A DNA stretch of 64,000 nt from Hericium rajendrae (taxonomy: Eukaryota; Basidiomycota; Agaricomycetes; Russulales; Hericiaceae), in NCBI GenBank assembly GCA_033439255.1, contig CM065890.1, positions 1,488,001-1,552,000 of the forward strand. The letters run 5' to 3'. Below are positions 23,101 through 35,933 of the stretch, one piece after another. A model generated the notes under the pieces. It ran no database searches. It was not told where the DNA came from and was given only the letters and a program-made list of their open reading frames with translations. Position numbers and translations under genes: made by a program. The first letter of the stretch is position 1; the number at the start of each line of letters is the position of its first letter.

Positions 23101-24412
23101 ACAGAGAAATTATGAGCTGGCCCATGCTTATCCGGTTTCATGACACCTACCATCGAATTCTAGTGCATCGAAGTAGTCTGGTCGCGTGACGAACACGCTG
23201 AGGAGCGCATCTTCGGCAACAGTACTCTCTGTCAGGTCGAACGTCTGAAGGAATGCCAGAATATTCTCCATGTACGAGCCCTTTGCGATGCCGACAGCGT
23301 CGACCCAGGCGGCGACTAGCTTGCCAGCCGCAGCACGCACAGCCGGTTCTCTGTCGCCAAGGCCATTTCGCACAATCAGCTCGCGCTGCGCTATCGAGAG
23401 TACACGAGGATGTGTTACTCCCATGGCTGCTTCTTCGGAGCCAGGTATAAAACAATTTCCTTCCAGGATCGCCGAGTAAACGAGCTTGCGTACGGTCGTG
23501 TCGACATCACGCGTGCGAGCAAGAAGGGCAGTGAGTGTCGTCGGTGAAGCGGGGATGTTGAGAAGAGCCGCGCGACGGACATCACTGGGAGCTGTATTAG
23601 CACTTAGAAGGTAACAAATAGACAGAACAAACATACGCAGATGGATCGTGAGCAAGGATGTCTTCTAGGACTTGAAGAGCTGTTTGCTCGTCTTTCTCCA
23701 CGTCCTCCGGGGTTTCAGACTCGCAGAGCTTGGAGAGTGCAATAACAGCTTGTACCCGCACTATTGGTTCCTTGTCCCGTACGCGTTCCATAAGTGACGA
23801 TCGTAACATATCGTAAGCATCCTCGCTAAGGACAGGTTGAGTCGCGAAACACGAGTTTGAGATATGCTCGACGTACTCCATTTCTCCTACGGATGCCATC
23901 ATCTCTGCGACGAAATGCACAACTCTGTATCGCACATTTTTTTCCTTGGCAAGGAAGCCTCTCAGGAGATGTTTCAGAAGGCGAGCAGTGAATCGAGATG
24001 CAGTTGTCTCTTCTTGCTCCTCCTCATCCTCCTCCTGTTTCGCCTTCTCTTCCGCAGCTGGGAAGGACGTCACAGACCGCTCAGATATACATAAAAAATA
24101 TCATGCACCTTTCGCATTCAGAAACTTGACGTACCCGCCAACAAACTTGACGGTTCTGTCTGCAACCGTCGTGCCCTTCTTCACGACCAAGACGCGGTTG
24201 ATCATGTCAATGAATCGATCCTCGAATGCGTGTTCGCCAACGAGCTTCTGACCGCCGTTGACCTCCTTGGTCAACTTCGCTGCCTCGATATGAACCTTGT
24301 GCAGTGCAATGAAATTCTTCTGATGGGTGGCCATTGAAGATTGCGCCTGGTCAAAAGCTTTGGGGATGGCCGCAGCCATTGCCTCCATCGGGGAGACTGT
24401 TCGTGCAGGCAT
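20192..24412 (-). CDS. YCG1: Condensin complex subunit 3 (CAP-G / Ycg1 / Cnd3)
   Basis: HEAT-repeat subunit of condensin, which binds DNA together with the kleisin and compacts mitotic chromosomes. The start at 24412 reads MPARTVSPMEAMAAAIPKAF, then FVGGYVKFLNAKG. Successive exons show helical HEAT units: LLRGFLAKEKNVRYRVVHFV, VRDKEPIVRVQAVIALSKLC, DVRRAALLNIPASPTTLTAL and TRDVDTTVRKLVYSAIL, all characteristic of CAP-G. The central part is charged (SEVDEQESEDDRDDERIT), followed by the Cnd3 C-terminal domain exons down to about 20760. The tail is very acidic with an AT-hook-like RKPGRPSKK. The end is ambiguous: the frame stops at 20217, but a one-base shift gives SEEDEDAEVDGMLDE ending at 20192, which looks like the genuine terminus. 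It is divergent from UGGT across 391 bases. Confidence 0.92.
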
Positions 24413-24803
24413 TAGCTTGTGATGTTATAGATGTGTAGCCAAGTACACCGAAACAGCCCGAGGAGGGGTGGGGGGAGGAGAAACAAGGGGGGTGAACGTT
24501 AAACTCGAGGAAAGCGAACGGCGCGTCGGTCACGAGTCACGCGTAAGTCGCGTTGCTTCTCAGGTAACATGACCGACGCGCAATATCGCCACGTCGCCTT
24601 CGGGCAGGACTGCATCTCTACTTCCACACAGTCAAACGCGATTTTGCAGGTAGGTCTCCTCTTGTCTTCGGAGAAGCATTTACAGACGCATTCAACTCGT
24701 AAGGGTGGTCAATATACCTCAGGAAAGGTACTGAAGAGTATCCTCAAGCGCTTCTTGCCAGGACCCGGGGACATTCGTGCGGTCGGACCTGCGGAGAGGC
24801 AGG
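24413..24803. promoter_or_regulatory. Divergent promoter between condensin CAP-G and UGGT
   Basis: 391 bases. An ACGCGT at 24539-24544 lies 127 bases upstream of the CAP-G start; TCTCAGGTAACATG follows. On the plus strand an 80-codon open frame (24569-24811) overlaps the UGGT start in another frame. It contains a good intron donor (GCAGGTAGGT near 24650), so part of it may be spliced leader rather than an uORF. Confidence 0.4.
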
Positions 24804-27800
24804 ATGACTAGAATGAGGGCCATTCACTTGTTGGCAGCAGTGGCAGCTCTGGCGGCCGGAAGCTTTGCCTCACCGCCAGTTAAGGTCGCTCTGCGGTCTT
24901 CTTGGACGTCACCACCATTACTGCTCGAGCTAATGTGCGTGCTCACTGCTACTTATTCGCTTTCATTTTCGATTTGACATTCAGCTTCCGCTGTACAGAG
25001 AAACGATTTCTCAAGAAGAGCCAGATGCATTCTTCCCTCTTGTAGATGTCTTGTCAGACCCGTCTTCAGTAGTCAAGGAGCATCTGGCACCCGAAGCGTT
25101 ACACCACTTCGTTTTACAAACTGCTGTTTCTATGGGTTATCTATCAAGGCCTGGATCATTTGAATCAGTACAGATGCAACTTGCATTACACGCAGGTACA
25201 CCAAAGATAGAGGCATTCTACCAGCATTACATAGACATTTCGAAGGCGCAGCTTGCACCTAACGATACAGATGCCTGTGGATCGTGGGTCGAGTGGTACG
25301 GGGAGGCAGTATGCGATATCGACCGGCTAAGGGATCTGGTTGGACCCGAAGAAATAGACGCGTCTGAACAAGAAGTACATCACTCGTAAGTGTAATTTGC
25401 CATTATGTTCTGAAACCCTGTCTTGAATACCGTTCCAAGGGAATCCTCATCGAGACCACAACTCCTTCCCTTCGACCACATCTACCCGCCTCCATCGCAG
25501 ACATTGGACATACCTCCGCGAACGGCTATTTTCCATGCCTCGATGACTTCATCTAATTTCCGCGAGCTGCATTACTACCTAATGCGTGTGTCAGGACGGG
25601 TTGCACCGAGAGTGGAGTACGTATACAGGCCGATTCCTTCGCCCGATCGCGGTGCAGAACATTCGCATCTGTCTGGCTATGGTGTCGCGTTAGACCTGAA
25701 GAAGATGGATTACCTCGCGCTGGATGACCGGCGCGCTGGCAGGAAAGGTTCGACCTCCAGCTCACAGGCATTACATGTATTTAATGCGGATCTAGGGTCT
25801 ACCTCTGGTGATTCACAAGTCGACGAAGGCCACTTGTCGGAGCCAGAAGTTGACCAGATCATCACCCTCTTGTCACATTACGAACTCAACGAGACAATGG
25901 CCCCGAGTGAGCCTCTGACTGCGGAGGAGATAGCACGTAAGACATCTTATTTTCCAGTCATCAATCGGCGCTAAGGCAGAGTTGCAAAAGCTCTCGGGCA
26001 ACAAACCTTGCAGCTCGTTGCAGACTCCCCGACACCATTTGCGACGTTCAAACATCTGGTCCAGAATTTCCCTAGATATGCATCTTCTTTAGCCAGGCGT
26101 GTAGTCGTTAACCCAGATCTGGAGGAAGAAGTGCGCCGCAACTCGTTCAAAGTGCAACCAGGAACGAGCATTGTCTGGTTGAATGGGGGCGTCATATCTG
26201 AAGCTGACATGAATCCTTTCGGGTGCGTGGTTTACAGATCATGATTTATCCGGTTCGCGCTAATCGATTCTTTGCAGTCTCCTGAGAGTAGTTCGTAAAG
26301 AAAGGAATATCATCCAGTCACTCACATCCTTAGGTCTTGAACCACCCATTGCGCGAAGGCTCATCTCCCATCCGGCCATCGCGGATGCCGCGACCAACAG
26401 CGAATTCTTAGACGGTGTCTTTGACGCCAGTGATCGACCTGAACGAGGTGACCTCATCGTGTGGTGGAACGACATCGAGAAGGACAGCCGGTAAATGACA
26501 TAATTGGAGTGCGTCATTTCCCGAATTCTAATCCCTCACCAAAACAGATATGCGAGGTGGCCATCCAATTTGTATACCGTAAGTGTATAGATGACATAGG
26601 TCTACTGGGCATGTTCGCTGACACCTTATAGCTCATGCGACCCACATATCCCGGTCAAATCAATGTCGTGAGGTTGAACTTCTTCAACTTTGTCCTGGTT
26701 GTCGATCTTTCGCGGTTCGCTAGCCTCGACTATATCACAGGCATGGTCTCGAACATGATCGAGCGTTCTTTCCCCATGCGCTTTGGTATTGTTCCCGTTG
26801 TTGAGACTGAAGACGGCGCTCGGATGGCGAAAGTATTCTGGCATTTGATTGAGACATATGGACGAGGAAGGACGATGAGATATTTCAGATCGGTGCGTCA
26901 TGCAGGATGCGGTAAACGGGATATCAGCTCATTCTGCATTTCAGATATTGGAGTCGCCCCAGAGCTATGAGGTACTGCCGACACACATTGACTGGGTAAA
27001 GGCACGGATTGTTTATGACGACTTCGTTGCCTCGCAAGAGCTACCGGAGGGCAAAAGACGTCTCGACTGGGAAACTGTGATCGGCGACTCCGATGAGGAA
27101 ACAGAAACCAGACTAGCGAAAGCCCGCTCGTACACCCAGCGTTTAGGTGCTGGGCTGTCTTCAGCCCCAAATGGCCACGTCTTTGCCAACGGCAAATACT
27201 TTGAATTGAACGATGTAAGTCTATCGGAGACTGGTTCTTAATGTGTATTGATAGCCTTCGGAATTATAGATGATTGCCCATCAGCTTCAAAACGCCATGA
27301 CTCAGACCTTGCAGCACATTCAGGAGCAGGTACGCGTCAACTCCCATCCCAAGACGAAGGGATAACCTATCATATACACAGATCTACGTGGGCAAGCTCA
27401 GCGATGAAGATTCTGGAAAACTGTCGACATATTTCTATGACTTGCCAGGCGTCCAGAAGAGGCGGAACAAATACATATTCCCCGCCGGAGGTGCCAAAAA
27501 CATCCAAATCTTCAACGTCCCAGATCTGTTTGACCGGACTGGATTCCCGACGTCATCCGGAAGCTTCGTGTATCCTGGTACGTGCGTTTGCGTTTGCCCT
27601 GTTCCCTCTGACCGGTCTGTTCGCAGAATCGGAGAAGGTGCCTCTGACCATTTATGTTCTGGCCGATCTGGACAGCGAAGCTGGCCTGTCCCTCGTGCAG
27701 GCAGCCCTCACGTTTGTGGTACGTACTTAATGAGGTTTCGGCGTAAATTAATCGAACGAATATATCCAGCGACCGTCCGAGGCACGAATTTCCTTCATTC

Positions 27801-30800
27801 ACAACCCTTCACCGTCCAACATTGGAGTAGGAGAACATCGACGACCCTCGACCCTCCTTTCTCGCCTTCAAGTTCATGGCTTGTTGGCGAAAGAGACCCG
27901 GACCGCCTCTCCCAGGCACTCAATCTGGAAGTGCCCCTCGACATTGTCAAGGCGGGGCAGACGGTCTTGAGTCCGGAGGCCGCTCTGCAGGAAATCTCGG
28001 AAGGGATAGTATTCGACGAAGATGTCGATCTGCATGCGGATTATATCAAAGCTGGTCGACTGGTCGCACGTGAACTCGGACTAAGCCCAGGAGAGTCCGC
28101 TTTGATGGTCAATGGCAGGGTACGGAGGACCTGTGTTTGGGCACTACAGCTATTGAACCCAGATTGTGTTCTAGGTGGTCGGGCCCATTGGCGAAGGGGG
28201 GTTTACTGCTGAAGATTTCCAGGTATTGCAGCAGCATGAACTCTTCCGACGCGTCGAACCTGTGCTTCGAGCATTGGAAGATCTCCATCCAGTCATTTCT
28301 GATTATGACAAGTGAGTGTCATTTTAATCATCTTGATTCCAAGCATATGGATTTACGGACCGCGCCAGGGCTACTTTCGCTCAAATCGTTTCGATGGCTT
28401 CGTCCGTTGTCTCGGATGTCTTGACGCCAGATCCGTCCGAGGTCGGGTTATTGAACTCGCCTCCAGCCTCAAGGAACCCGACCTACGGATTGCTACAGAG
28501 CGAGCACACGTACGATTTTCTCCATTAGCGTACTGTTCTTTCGGCTGACTTTATGATAGCAAAATCGAACTTGGCGACAATTCGACATCCCATCTTCACT
28601 TCGCAGTGCTTATCGACCCATTAAGCGAGTTCGCGCAACGATACGTCAGCCTCCTCGAGGTGGGGCCATTTTACCGCTATAATGTCGATATCCATTAATG
28701 ACGTCCGTAGTGGTTGACAAGCATTCCTCATGTATCTGCCGAACTGCATTTCCATCCCGTCGTGAATACCGAAGTACGGACTTTTCGCTTCAGGTCATGT
28801 CTTGGTTAATAACCCGTTTTCAGCTTCCGTTGAAGAGGTTTTATCGATACAATTTATTGCCACGTCTCAATTTTGATGAAAGCGGGTAGGTTCATGAATA
28901 TCACATCTCAATATATCTTATTTATTTTGTACAGGAAAGAAATTCCTTCCAACGCCGTCTTTGAAAACCTTCCGATCGAACCGATCTATACTCTCGCCCT
29001 TGACATACCATCGTCGTGGCTGGTACGACCTCGCGAAGCACTCTACGATCTAGACAATATCCAGCTCGGTGTTCTCTCGAACGAAGAGGCTCGCCGTGGA
29101 GTTGAGGCCATCTATGAGCTGACTACCTCGTCGTTGGGGGTCATGCTAGAGACGCGGCCGCCAACGGTGTACCCAGGGGCGTTCAGCTTCAGCTAACGAC
29201 GAGCAACGGTGCTCCCATCGACGATACGTTGGTGTTGGCGAATTTAGGCTATTTCCAATTCAAAGCCAAGCCCGGTGTTTACCGGTTGGAGATCAGAGAA
29301 GGCAGAGGACGCGAAATATTCGAGCTGGAGAGCGTGGGCAATGAGGGTTGGGATAGTCCTCCGATCGACAAAACCGGCAATGTGATCACCTGACAAGCTT
29401 TGAGGGATGGACGCTGTATCCACGTCTTGCCAGAAAACCAGGAATGCTGCTCGCCGACGTTCTGGAGGTTCCCCAAGAAAAGGAAGAGACAGGTGGTCTT
29501 GCATCGGTGCTATCAAGGTCCGTCTTTTTTAGATATGATTCGAGATTGTTCCATCTGACATCATCTTAGCATATCATCGTTCTTCAAGCCAAAGGAGTCT
29601 GCGGAAGAGCCAACAGAAAAGTCGGTCTCTACTCGCAGACATGCAGACATCAACATCTTCACTGTCGCCTCTGGTCTATTATACGAGGTTTGTCTCGTCT
29701 TATTTCGCTCGATGTAAATTAAGCTGACTCCATTTTCAGAGATTTGCATCAATCATGGTGCTTAGTGTGCTCCGGAATACCAACCACAGCGTCAAGTTCT
29801 GGTTCATTGAGAATTTCTTATCGCCCTCCTTCCTCGTAAGTATCTCCGTATATGTATTCCGAACAGCTCACCAACAGCGCCCTTCAGGAATTCTCCCACA
29901 TTTCGCGGAAGAATATGGGTTCCAATATGAGTTAGTGACATACAAGTGGCCGGCGTGGCTCCGGAGCAGAAAGAGAAGCAACGCATCATCTGGGCGTACA
30001 AGATCCTCTTCCTCGACACCCTTTTCCCAATGGACTTGGACAAAGTCATATTCGTCGACGCCGACCAGATTGTACGGGCTGATCTGAAGGAGCTGGTCGA
30101 TTTGGATTTGCATGGCGCACCGTACGGATATACGCCGATGGGCGATGACAACACAGATATGGAAGGTTTCCGATTCTGGAAACAAGGGTATTGGCAACAG
30201 GCCCTGCACGGAAAGCCTTACCACATCAGGTGAGCACACATCCTTGCCGCCATATATACAGCGACTAAAATTTGGCCAGTGCTCTTTATGTCATCGACCT
30301 GAACCGGTTCCGCCAGGTACGCCGAGCGTAAATTTCTTTGCCATTATGTTTGACTCGTTCGATTCCTGGACGCAGATGGCAGCTGGAGTAAGTCTTTGCG
30401 TTCGATAACTGGATTGTAGATTTTAACCACCGGCCCTCCAGGATATCTTGCGGACGCAGTACCAGGCATTGTCTGCTGACCCCCATTCACTGGCCAATCT
30501 TGATCAAGGTATGTGCGCTGACGTATTCCTTCGTGTACCTAAATAAAATTTGGTGACAGATCTACCCAATAATCTGCAACACCACGTTCCTATTGTGAGC
30601 CAGTGATTATAAACTAGTATAAGGAGCTTGCTCACTTTGCGCAGTACTCTCTTCCCGAAGACTGGCTTTGGGTAAGCATGACATGGTACGTTCCAATGTG
30701 CAATCACTGACATTCCGCCATTTCTCAGTGCGAGACGTGGTGTAAGGAAGACGGATTGTGAAATACTCGATATAAGTTGCTAACTCGATTACAGGCAGCA

Positions 30801-31174
30801 AAGATCGTCTTCATCGCGCGAAGACCATTGATCTTTGCCAAAATCCATTGACGGTAGGATTTCACTCCAGTTTGTCAACGCTCAGCACTCACACAAGATG
30901 ATCTCTGCAGAAAGAGCCCAAGCTCGCTCGTGCAAGACAAATCCCAGAATGGGAGGAGTACGACTCCGAAATTGCTCGGTTCACTCGCCGACTTGCAGAA
31001 GAAGGGCGCATCCATTCCAGCGTGGCCACGGCCGATGTGAATGACCTTGCCAACGCTGGTGCTGCATCGACCGCGATAGTCGTCGAGACCTCAACTCCCG
31101 AGGAGGGCGAGGAGGACGACACCGATGCCGCTGAAGATAAGCCGCCCGGGATGAGCTTTAAATTGTTTGCATGA
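24804..31174 (+). CDS. UGGT: UDP-glucose:glycoprotein glucosyltransferase
   Basis: ER-lumen folding sensor that re-glucosylates misfolded N-glycoproteins for the calnexin cycle. Start 24804 ([20 protein letters not shown]) gives a signal peptide. The long N-terminal thioredoxin-like region runs through many exons ([46 protein letters not shown]). The C-terminal GT24 catalytic domain is unmistakable: [49 protein letters not shown], the DxD motif in [15 protein letters not shown], then [48 protein letters not shown]. Frames break by one missing base near 29127 and 29390. At the end, the raw frame stops at 31174, but one more base in the CCC run near 31145 would give KPPRDEL with a stop at 31161, an ER-retrieval signal as the family needs. 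About 1,600 residues. Confidence 0.95.
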
Positions 31175-31462
31175 ACTGTGGGATTCTGGATTTCTCCCTG
31201 CGTCTGTTTGGCTTAACCCAATATTGCTGTCAGATGAGGGGGCGCAATCGTGGTTAGAGAAAGTGCTTTGATATATTATTGATCATGTTGGAAATGTATT
31301 TATTCACGACACAACATAAACTGCGATCGCGATTGCGTGCGCTGGCTGGATGGATGAGCGCGATTATGACCAGCAGCATTTGTGCTGCGTGATCCATCTT
31401 CACCTAGAAAAACTCAGCGATTGCCTTGGGCGCGGAAACCGGTGAAAATCTTGCACTTCACC
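31175..31462. other. Short intergenic region between UGGT and acylaminoacyl peptidase
   Basis: 288 bases, AT-richer than its surroundings (TATATTATTGATCATGTTGG near 31271), presumably UGGT 3' UTR and the promoter of the next gene. No gene seen. Confidence 0.4.
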
Positions 31463-33983
31463 ATGTCCAGCCCCAAAGATATCTACGTCGCGTTGGCCAG
31501 CATTCCGGTGTACACGTCTGCTCAATTTGAATCGGCAAACGGGTATGTGTACACTGTTTCCTCGTCATCTTGGCATCGCGGCGCCTGTCCTTGTCGGATA
31601 ACCCCATCATGGAGTATACCCTGATCACTTGCTTTGCCAGTCATTCGCGTAACCTCATCAACGAGAGATCACGTCAGAAACACCAAAAGGTCGTCAACTA
31701 AGACTTTGGTTGTGCCCTCCTCTGCCAATGGAGCAGTCGTTACAACTTCTTCACAAGATGTATCTCCGGAAGTCGTAGCTTCAACAATCTCGCCTTCAGG
31801 CAACCTCACCGCTATTCTGCGCGAAACTGGCCAGGGTGAGAAGAAGAGGTTTGTGGAGATATGGGCCAAGGATAGGTTGATCGTAGCGACAGAGGTGACC
31901 AAGTTGCACGGTGTCTTCTATACCGACGGTGCGTTCTTCCTCATGCCTTGTGCTATATCTATTCATCTCGACGCTTTTCTTCCAGATTACCTCCGTTCCT
32001 TGTCATTTTCCCCATTGGAGACAATGCTTGTCTACACCGCAGAGGCAAATACCCCAGAGAACCAGGAGGATCCCTACGCTCGTTTCCGTTTCGTCCCCGA
32101 TTTCGGAGAGAGCCTTACTGAGCGGAGAAGACCTCAGCTTGTCCTTTTTCACTGGCAATTGGAATCGACGACATCATTTGGTCAAGGCATCGGACAGGCT
32201 GGTATCATCTCGTTCCTTCCGCATCTCCAGGTACCATCGGCGGTCCTATTCGGTCAGGCCGTCTTTGCTACAGAGGATCGTATATTCGCCACAGGCTATG
32301 AATATACTGACGATGGACACCTTCTCGGCGTCAAGGGCTGCTGGAATCGACCGTCCTCTGTCTGGGAACTTCAACTTCAACTGTCCGCGGAAGGCCCATC
32401 CGAGACGGACGCATCAGCGTCGCCCGTGTCCGTGCTTTCGTCTTCGAAGATATCAGATCCAGCAAGGTCAGCGCGGTCTCCCTGCATTTTCAAGGATCAA
32501 GACAGCAGCAAGGCAGCACTGTTCTGGCTGTCTAACCAGCTAGGAGGACCGCATACGTCGTGCACAAGCCTGCATTCTCTTGACCTGGATACACGAGAAA
32601 GCAAGACGCTCCTCGGAACAATCGACAGGCCATCCCCCTCTGTCATGGACGATTTCGCCGGACTTTACACTGAGTACGCACTCCCTACTAAGCCGTTTCT
32701 CCGCTTAGGAAAGAACCCCAAGACGTATATCGTTACACAGACCGCTGACGGCTCACGGACTGCAATTGTTCTGATCGATGCCGAATCCCCATCCAACGTT
32801 AAAAGGGTGACATCTGCAAAGCATGAATCCGCTGAAGATGCACTGTGGAGTTGGAACTTCCTAGGGACCGACGGTCATGCGCAGTTTCTGTGCGCCAGAA
32901 GCTCACCCATTCGCCCAAACGAACTTCTCCTCGGAACGGTTGACGACGAGCTCACTGTTACTTGGAAAGTGCTCGATGCGCCCGTTCTTCCATCTGCCGG
33001 TATGTCTGCCATCCTAATTTTAGATACAGACCATCTGATTAGTGTGCCCGGGATGGTCAGCGGAACAGGCCCTGAAGTCGTTGCAAGCATCCATTATCCA
33101 GATTCCCGACCGCCATCCTGTAGAAACAATTCTTGTGAAGGAATCGAAGGGCAGCAGCGTCGAGCTAAAGCCGTTGGCCACATTTATCCACGGTGGTCCG
33201 CACAGCACGAGTTTCACATCTTTCACGCCCTCCGTCGCCGCGCTGGCCCTTCAAGGATGTAAATGACCCGGGATTTCACGCATATATGGCATTAACTTAT
33301 ACATTTTCTATCCAGATAACGTGTCTCTTCCGAATTATACTGGATCTCTCGGTTTTGGTGAATACTATGTACAGAAGCTGCTTGGTAAATGCGGGTCCCT
33401 GGACGTCGAGGACACCGTAGCATCCGTGCAACATCTCGTCAAGCTGGGCATCGCTGAAGACAAGCCAGAGAAACTCTTTCTCCTTGGCGGAAGCCATGGA
33501 GGATTCCTCGGCGCGCATCGTAAGTAACCACAACAGTCAAAAGCCTGGCCCAGACCACCTCTGACGCCTGCGAACAGTCGTCGGTCAGTACCCAGACAAG
33601 TTCGGCGCCGCCGTTTGCGCAACCCCGTCATCACCGGCGCCTCACCTGCCAGCACCGACATCCCAGACTGGTACTTCTGGGAGTTCGGCATCCCGTATAC
33701 GCCTGGGGCGGACATCACGCCGGAGCTCTATGAGAAGCTCTGGAAGATGTCGCCCATCGCGCACGTCGATAAAGTCAAGGCGCCCGTGCTGCTGCATCTG
33801 GGTACGTCGGATCGCAGGGTGGTCAACGTGCAGGGCAGGGACTATTATCATGCGCTGAAGGGGCGGGGGAAGACGGTGGAGATGATGGAGTTCAAGGGCG
33901 AGGGTCATCCGTTGGATGGCGTGGAGGCGGCGAGGGTGACGTGGGAGACGACCGTGGATTGGTTTGAGAAGGTGAGATCTTGA
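31463..33983 (+). CDS. Acylaminoacyl peptidase (S9C prolyl oligopeptidase family)
   Basis: A serine peptidase that removes N-acylated amino acids from short peptides, usually cytosolic. Start MSSPKDIYVALASIPVYTSA at 31463; an early intron leads to VIRVTSSTRDHVRNTKR. The N-terminal half is a beta-propeller (DVSPEVVASTISPSGNLTAI, LRSLSFSPLETMLVYTAEAN, RPQLVLFHWQ). The alpha/beta-hydrolase half has LATFIHGGPHST (oxyanion region), the nucleophile motif LFLLGGSHGGFLG, the acid in VLLHLGTSDRRVVNVQGRDY, and the histidine in FKGEGHPLDGVEA. It ends WFEKVRS at 33983. Two one-base frame shifts are needed, near 33080-33110 (before IQIPDRHPVETILV) and near 33617 (before RNPVITGASPA). All catalytic residues are present. 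About 730 residues, normal for the family. Confidence 0.92.
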
Positions 33984-34023
33984 GGGGATGGTGTATACCG
34001 CATGTGTGTCATACCTCGTAGAA

Positions 34024-34054
34024 ATGTAGAATGTAGAATGTAGAATGTAGAATG
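34024..34054. repeat. Short tandem repeat, unit ATGTAGA
   Basis: Four and a half perfect copies of the heptamer ATGTAGA in the 3' UTR of the acylaminoacyl peptidase gene. Likely polymorphic by slippage. Confidence 0.85.
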
Positions 34055-34205
34055 TCATCTTGATTTGAAGAATACTGGTGTTCACCATTGAAGTGTGCAT
34101 AAACAATTACACAGGTATGTTCATCGTGGGGGTTTCTTCATTACAACACGAATACGGCATATTGGTATACTGCTTTATTACTTCTGTCATCCGACCCTAA
34201 TCTCC

Positions 34206-35933
34206 TCAGACCCTCCCGAAGCGATCCAACAAAGGACGCCCGTATGTAGGCTGTAAGGTTGTGTAAGCATAAATGGACTGGGAAGATGTATATATGTTCG
34301 ACGCACCAGGCCAGACGGCTTGTTGTTGACGATCTTCTCGATCTTCTCGAGCACCTCAGGCGTCAGCTTAGGAATAACCTCCAGCGCCTTCAGGTTATCG
34401 AGGACCTGCTCGGGGCTCGTCGCGCCAAGGATAACGGTGCTCGTATTCGGGTTCTTCGCGACCCACGCCAGTGCGAGATGCGAAACCTTGCAAGTCCAGT
34501 TCTGTGCTGAGGTCAGAATCATTGTCAGTCGAGATCGCCGGGTGACACTCACCGGTCTTAGCGAGCTTGGCCAGTTCTTTGACGATCGCGATCTGCTTCT
34601 TGCCCTCGTCGGAGTTCAGGAATTCGACGCGTTGTTTGAAGTTCTCCTTGTTGGTGTTAAAGCGGGAGTTTTCGGGGATGCCGTCATTGTACTACATTAA
34701 AGAATGAATCAAGTCAATATCGAGCAGGACGCAGTGTATGGAAAGACAGTACCTTTCCGGTGAGGATACCACTAGCAAGAGCGGAGAACACAGTTGTGCC
34801 GTAGTGATGCTTCTTGTACAGAGGACTACATAGAGTCTCGTGTCAGCCAAACGCACCGCATAGTACCAAAGTGCTTACGCATATTCCGCCTCAGGGACGC
34901 TCACGATGGAGAAGGCTATAATACCCTACGTTCATGTTATCGTCGAGATGGGAAGCAAGACGTACTGGTGCTGGCACTGCTCTGCGACAGGCTTGTGCAG
35001 CCCATATTTTTCAGCAATCACTAGAGAAGACGGCATAAACAGACGTAGATTTTGGGAGTTGCATCACTTACAGAAAGCCTCCTCGATCTCACGCGCAGTC
35101 CATTCCGACGTGGCCCAGTAGTATGCCTTCAACGCCGATGATCGAACCATGACATGCCGTGAAACAGCGAAAAACACACACCAGTCCCTGATCAATCACC
35201 CAGCTGAATGCACGGACAATTTCCTCCATGGGGACTTTGCAGAACATGAGTTCACGAGTGCGATAAGAGACTCGCATGCAACATACCATTGTGATCTGCG
35301 CGATGGGCAAAGACCACATCAACGTAATCTGTCTGAAGACGCTCCAGCGACTCTTTCAGCCCCTCGATAATGCTGGAGCAGCATGATTACGACGCAGGAA
35401 TCTGTAGGGCCGAGGTGGGCTTACTGCTTCCTGGAAAGACCTCCATTGTTCGGACCCGGGCGGGTTCCCCAGAATATCTTTGTGGTGATGATATAGTCGG
35501 CACGGCGGACATCCAGTTCCTTCAGGACACGGCCGCTGAGAATCAGTGGTTCAGTGTCGAATTACACAATTGCACGATCTTCGCTTACAGCTCGCGCTCC
35601 GAGTTACCCTTGGAATACTCCTCCGCCTCGTCGAACATATTGATCCCATTCTCAATTGCCGTCTTGACGATGTCCTAGCACGCGAATACCGGTGGGCAGC
35701 CATGCCGCATGCAATGTAAAGCAATACGCACCTTGACAGGATCACCGTGAACGGTGCCTCCGAACGTCAGCCCTAACACCAGTCGTACTAATCAGACCAG
35801 TAGGAGACATTCTATGAGCCGCTTTGCACATACAACCACCCAAAGAGAACAGTGGGACACGAAGACCACTGGGCCCCAGCCTCCGGAAAGGCATGTTCTT
35901 CTGATTGTACTCGATACCGACGGGCTGCGACAT
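34206..35933 (-). CDS. Aldo-keto reductase, voltage-gated K+ channel beta-subunit type
   Basis: An AKR of the Kv-beta/AKR6 type, common in fungi without a proven channel partner; probably an NADPH-linked aldehyde reductase. Start [20 protein letters not shown] at 35933; the [17 protein letters not shown] opening is typical. About ten short introns. Catalytic residues: Asp and Tyr in [18 protein letters not shown], Lys in [12 protein letters not shown], His in [10 protein letters not shown]. Later motifs: [25 protein letters not shown]-like exon, [20 protein letters not shown], and the last small exon [14 protein letters not shown] ending at 34206. I found no frame break. It is convergent with the acylaminoacyl peptidase and divergent from DHTKD1. 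It belongs to a different AKR subfamily from the gene at 12983. Confidence 0.9.

Noticed and set aside
12983-35933. The two aldo-keto reductases as a duplicated pair
   Set aside because: They belong to different AKR subfamilies (AKR1-like and Kv-beta-like) with different intron sites.
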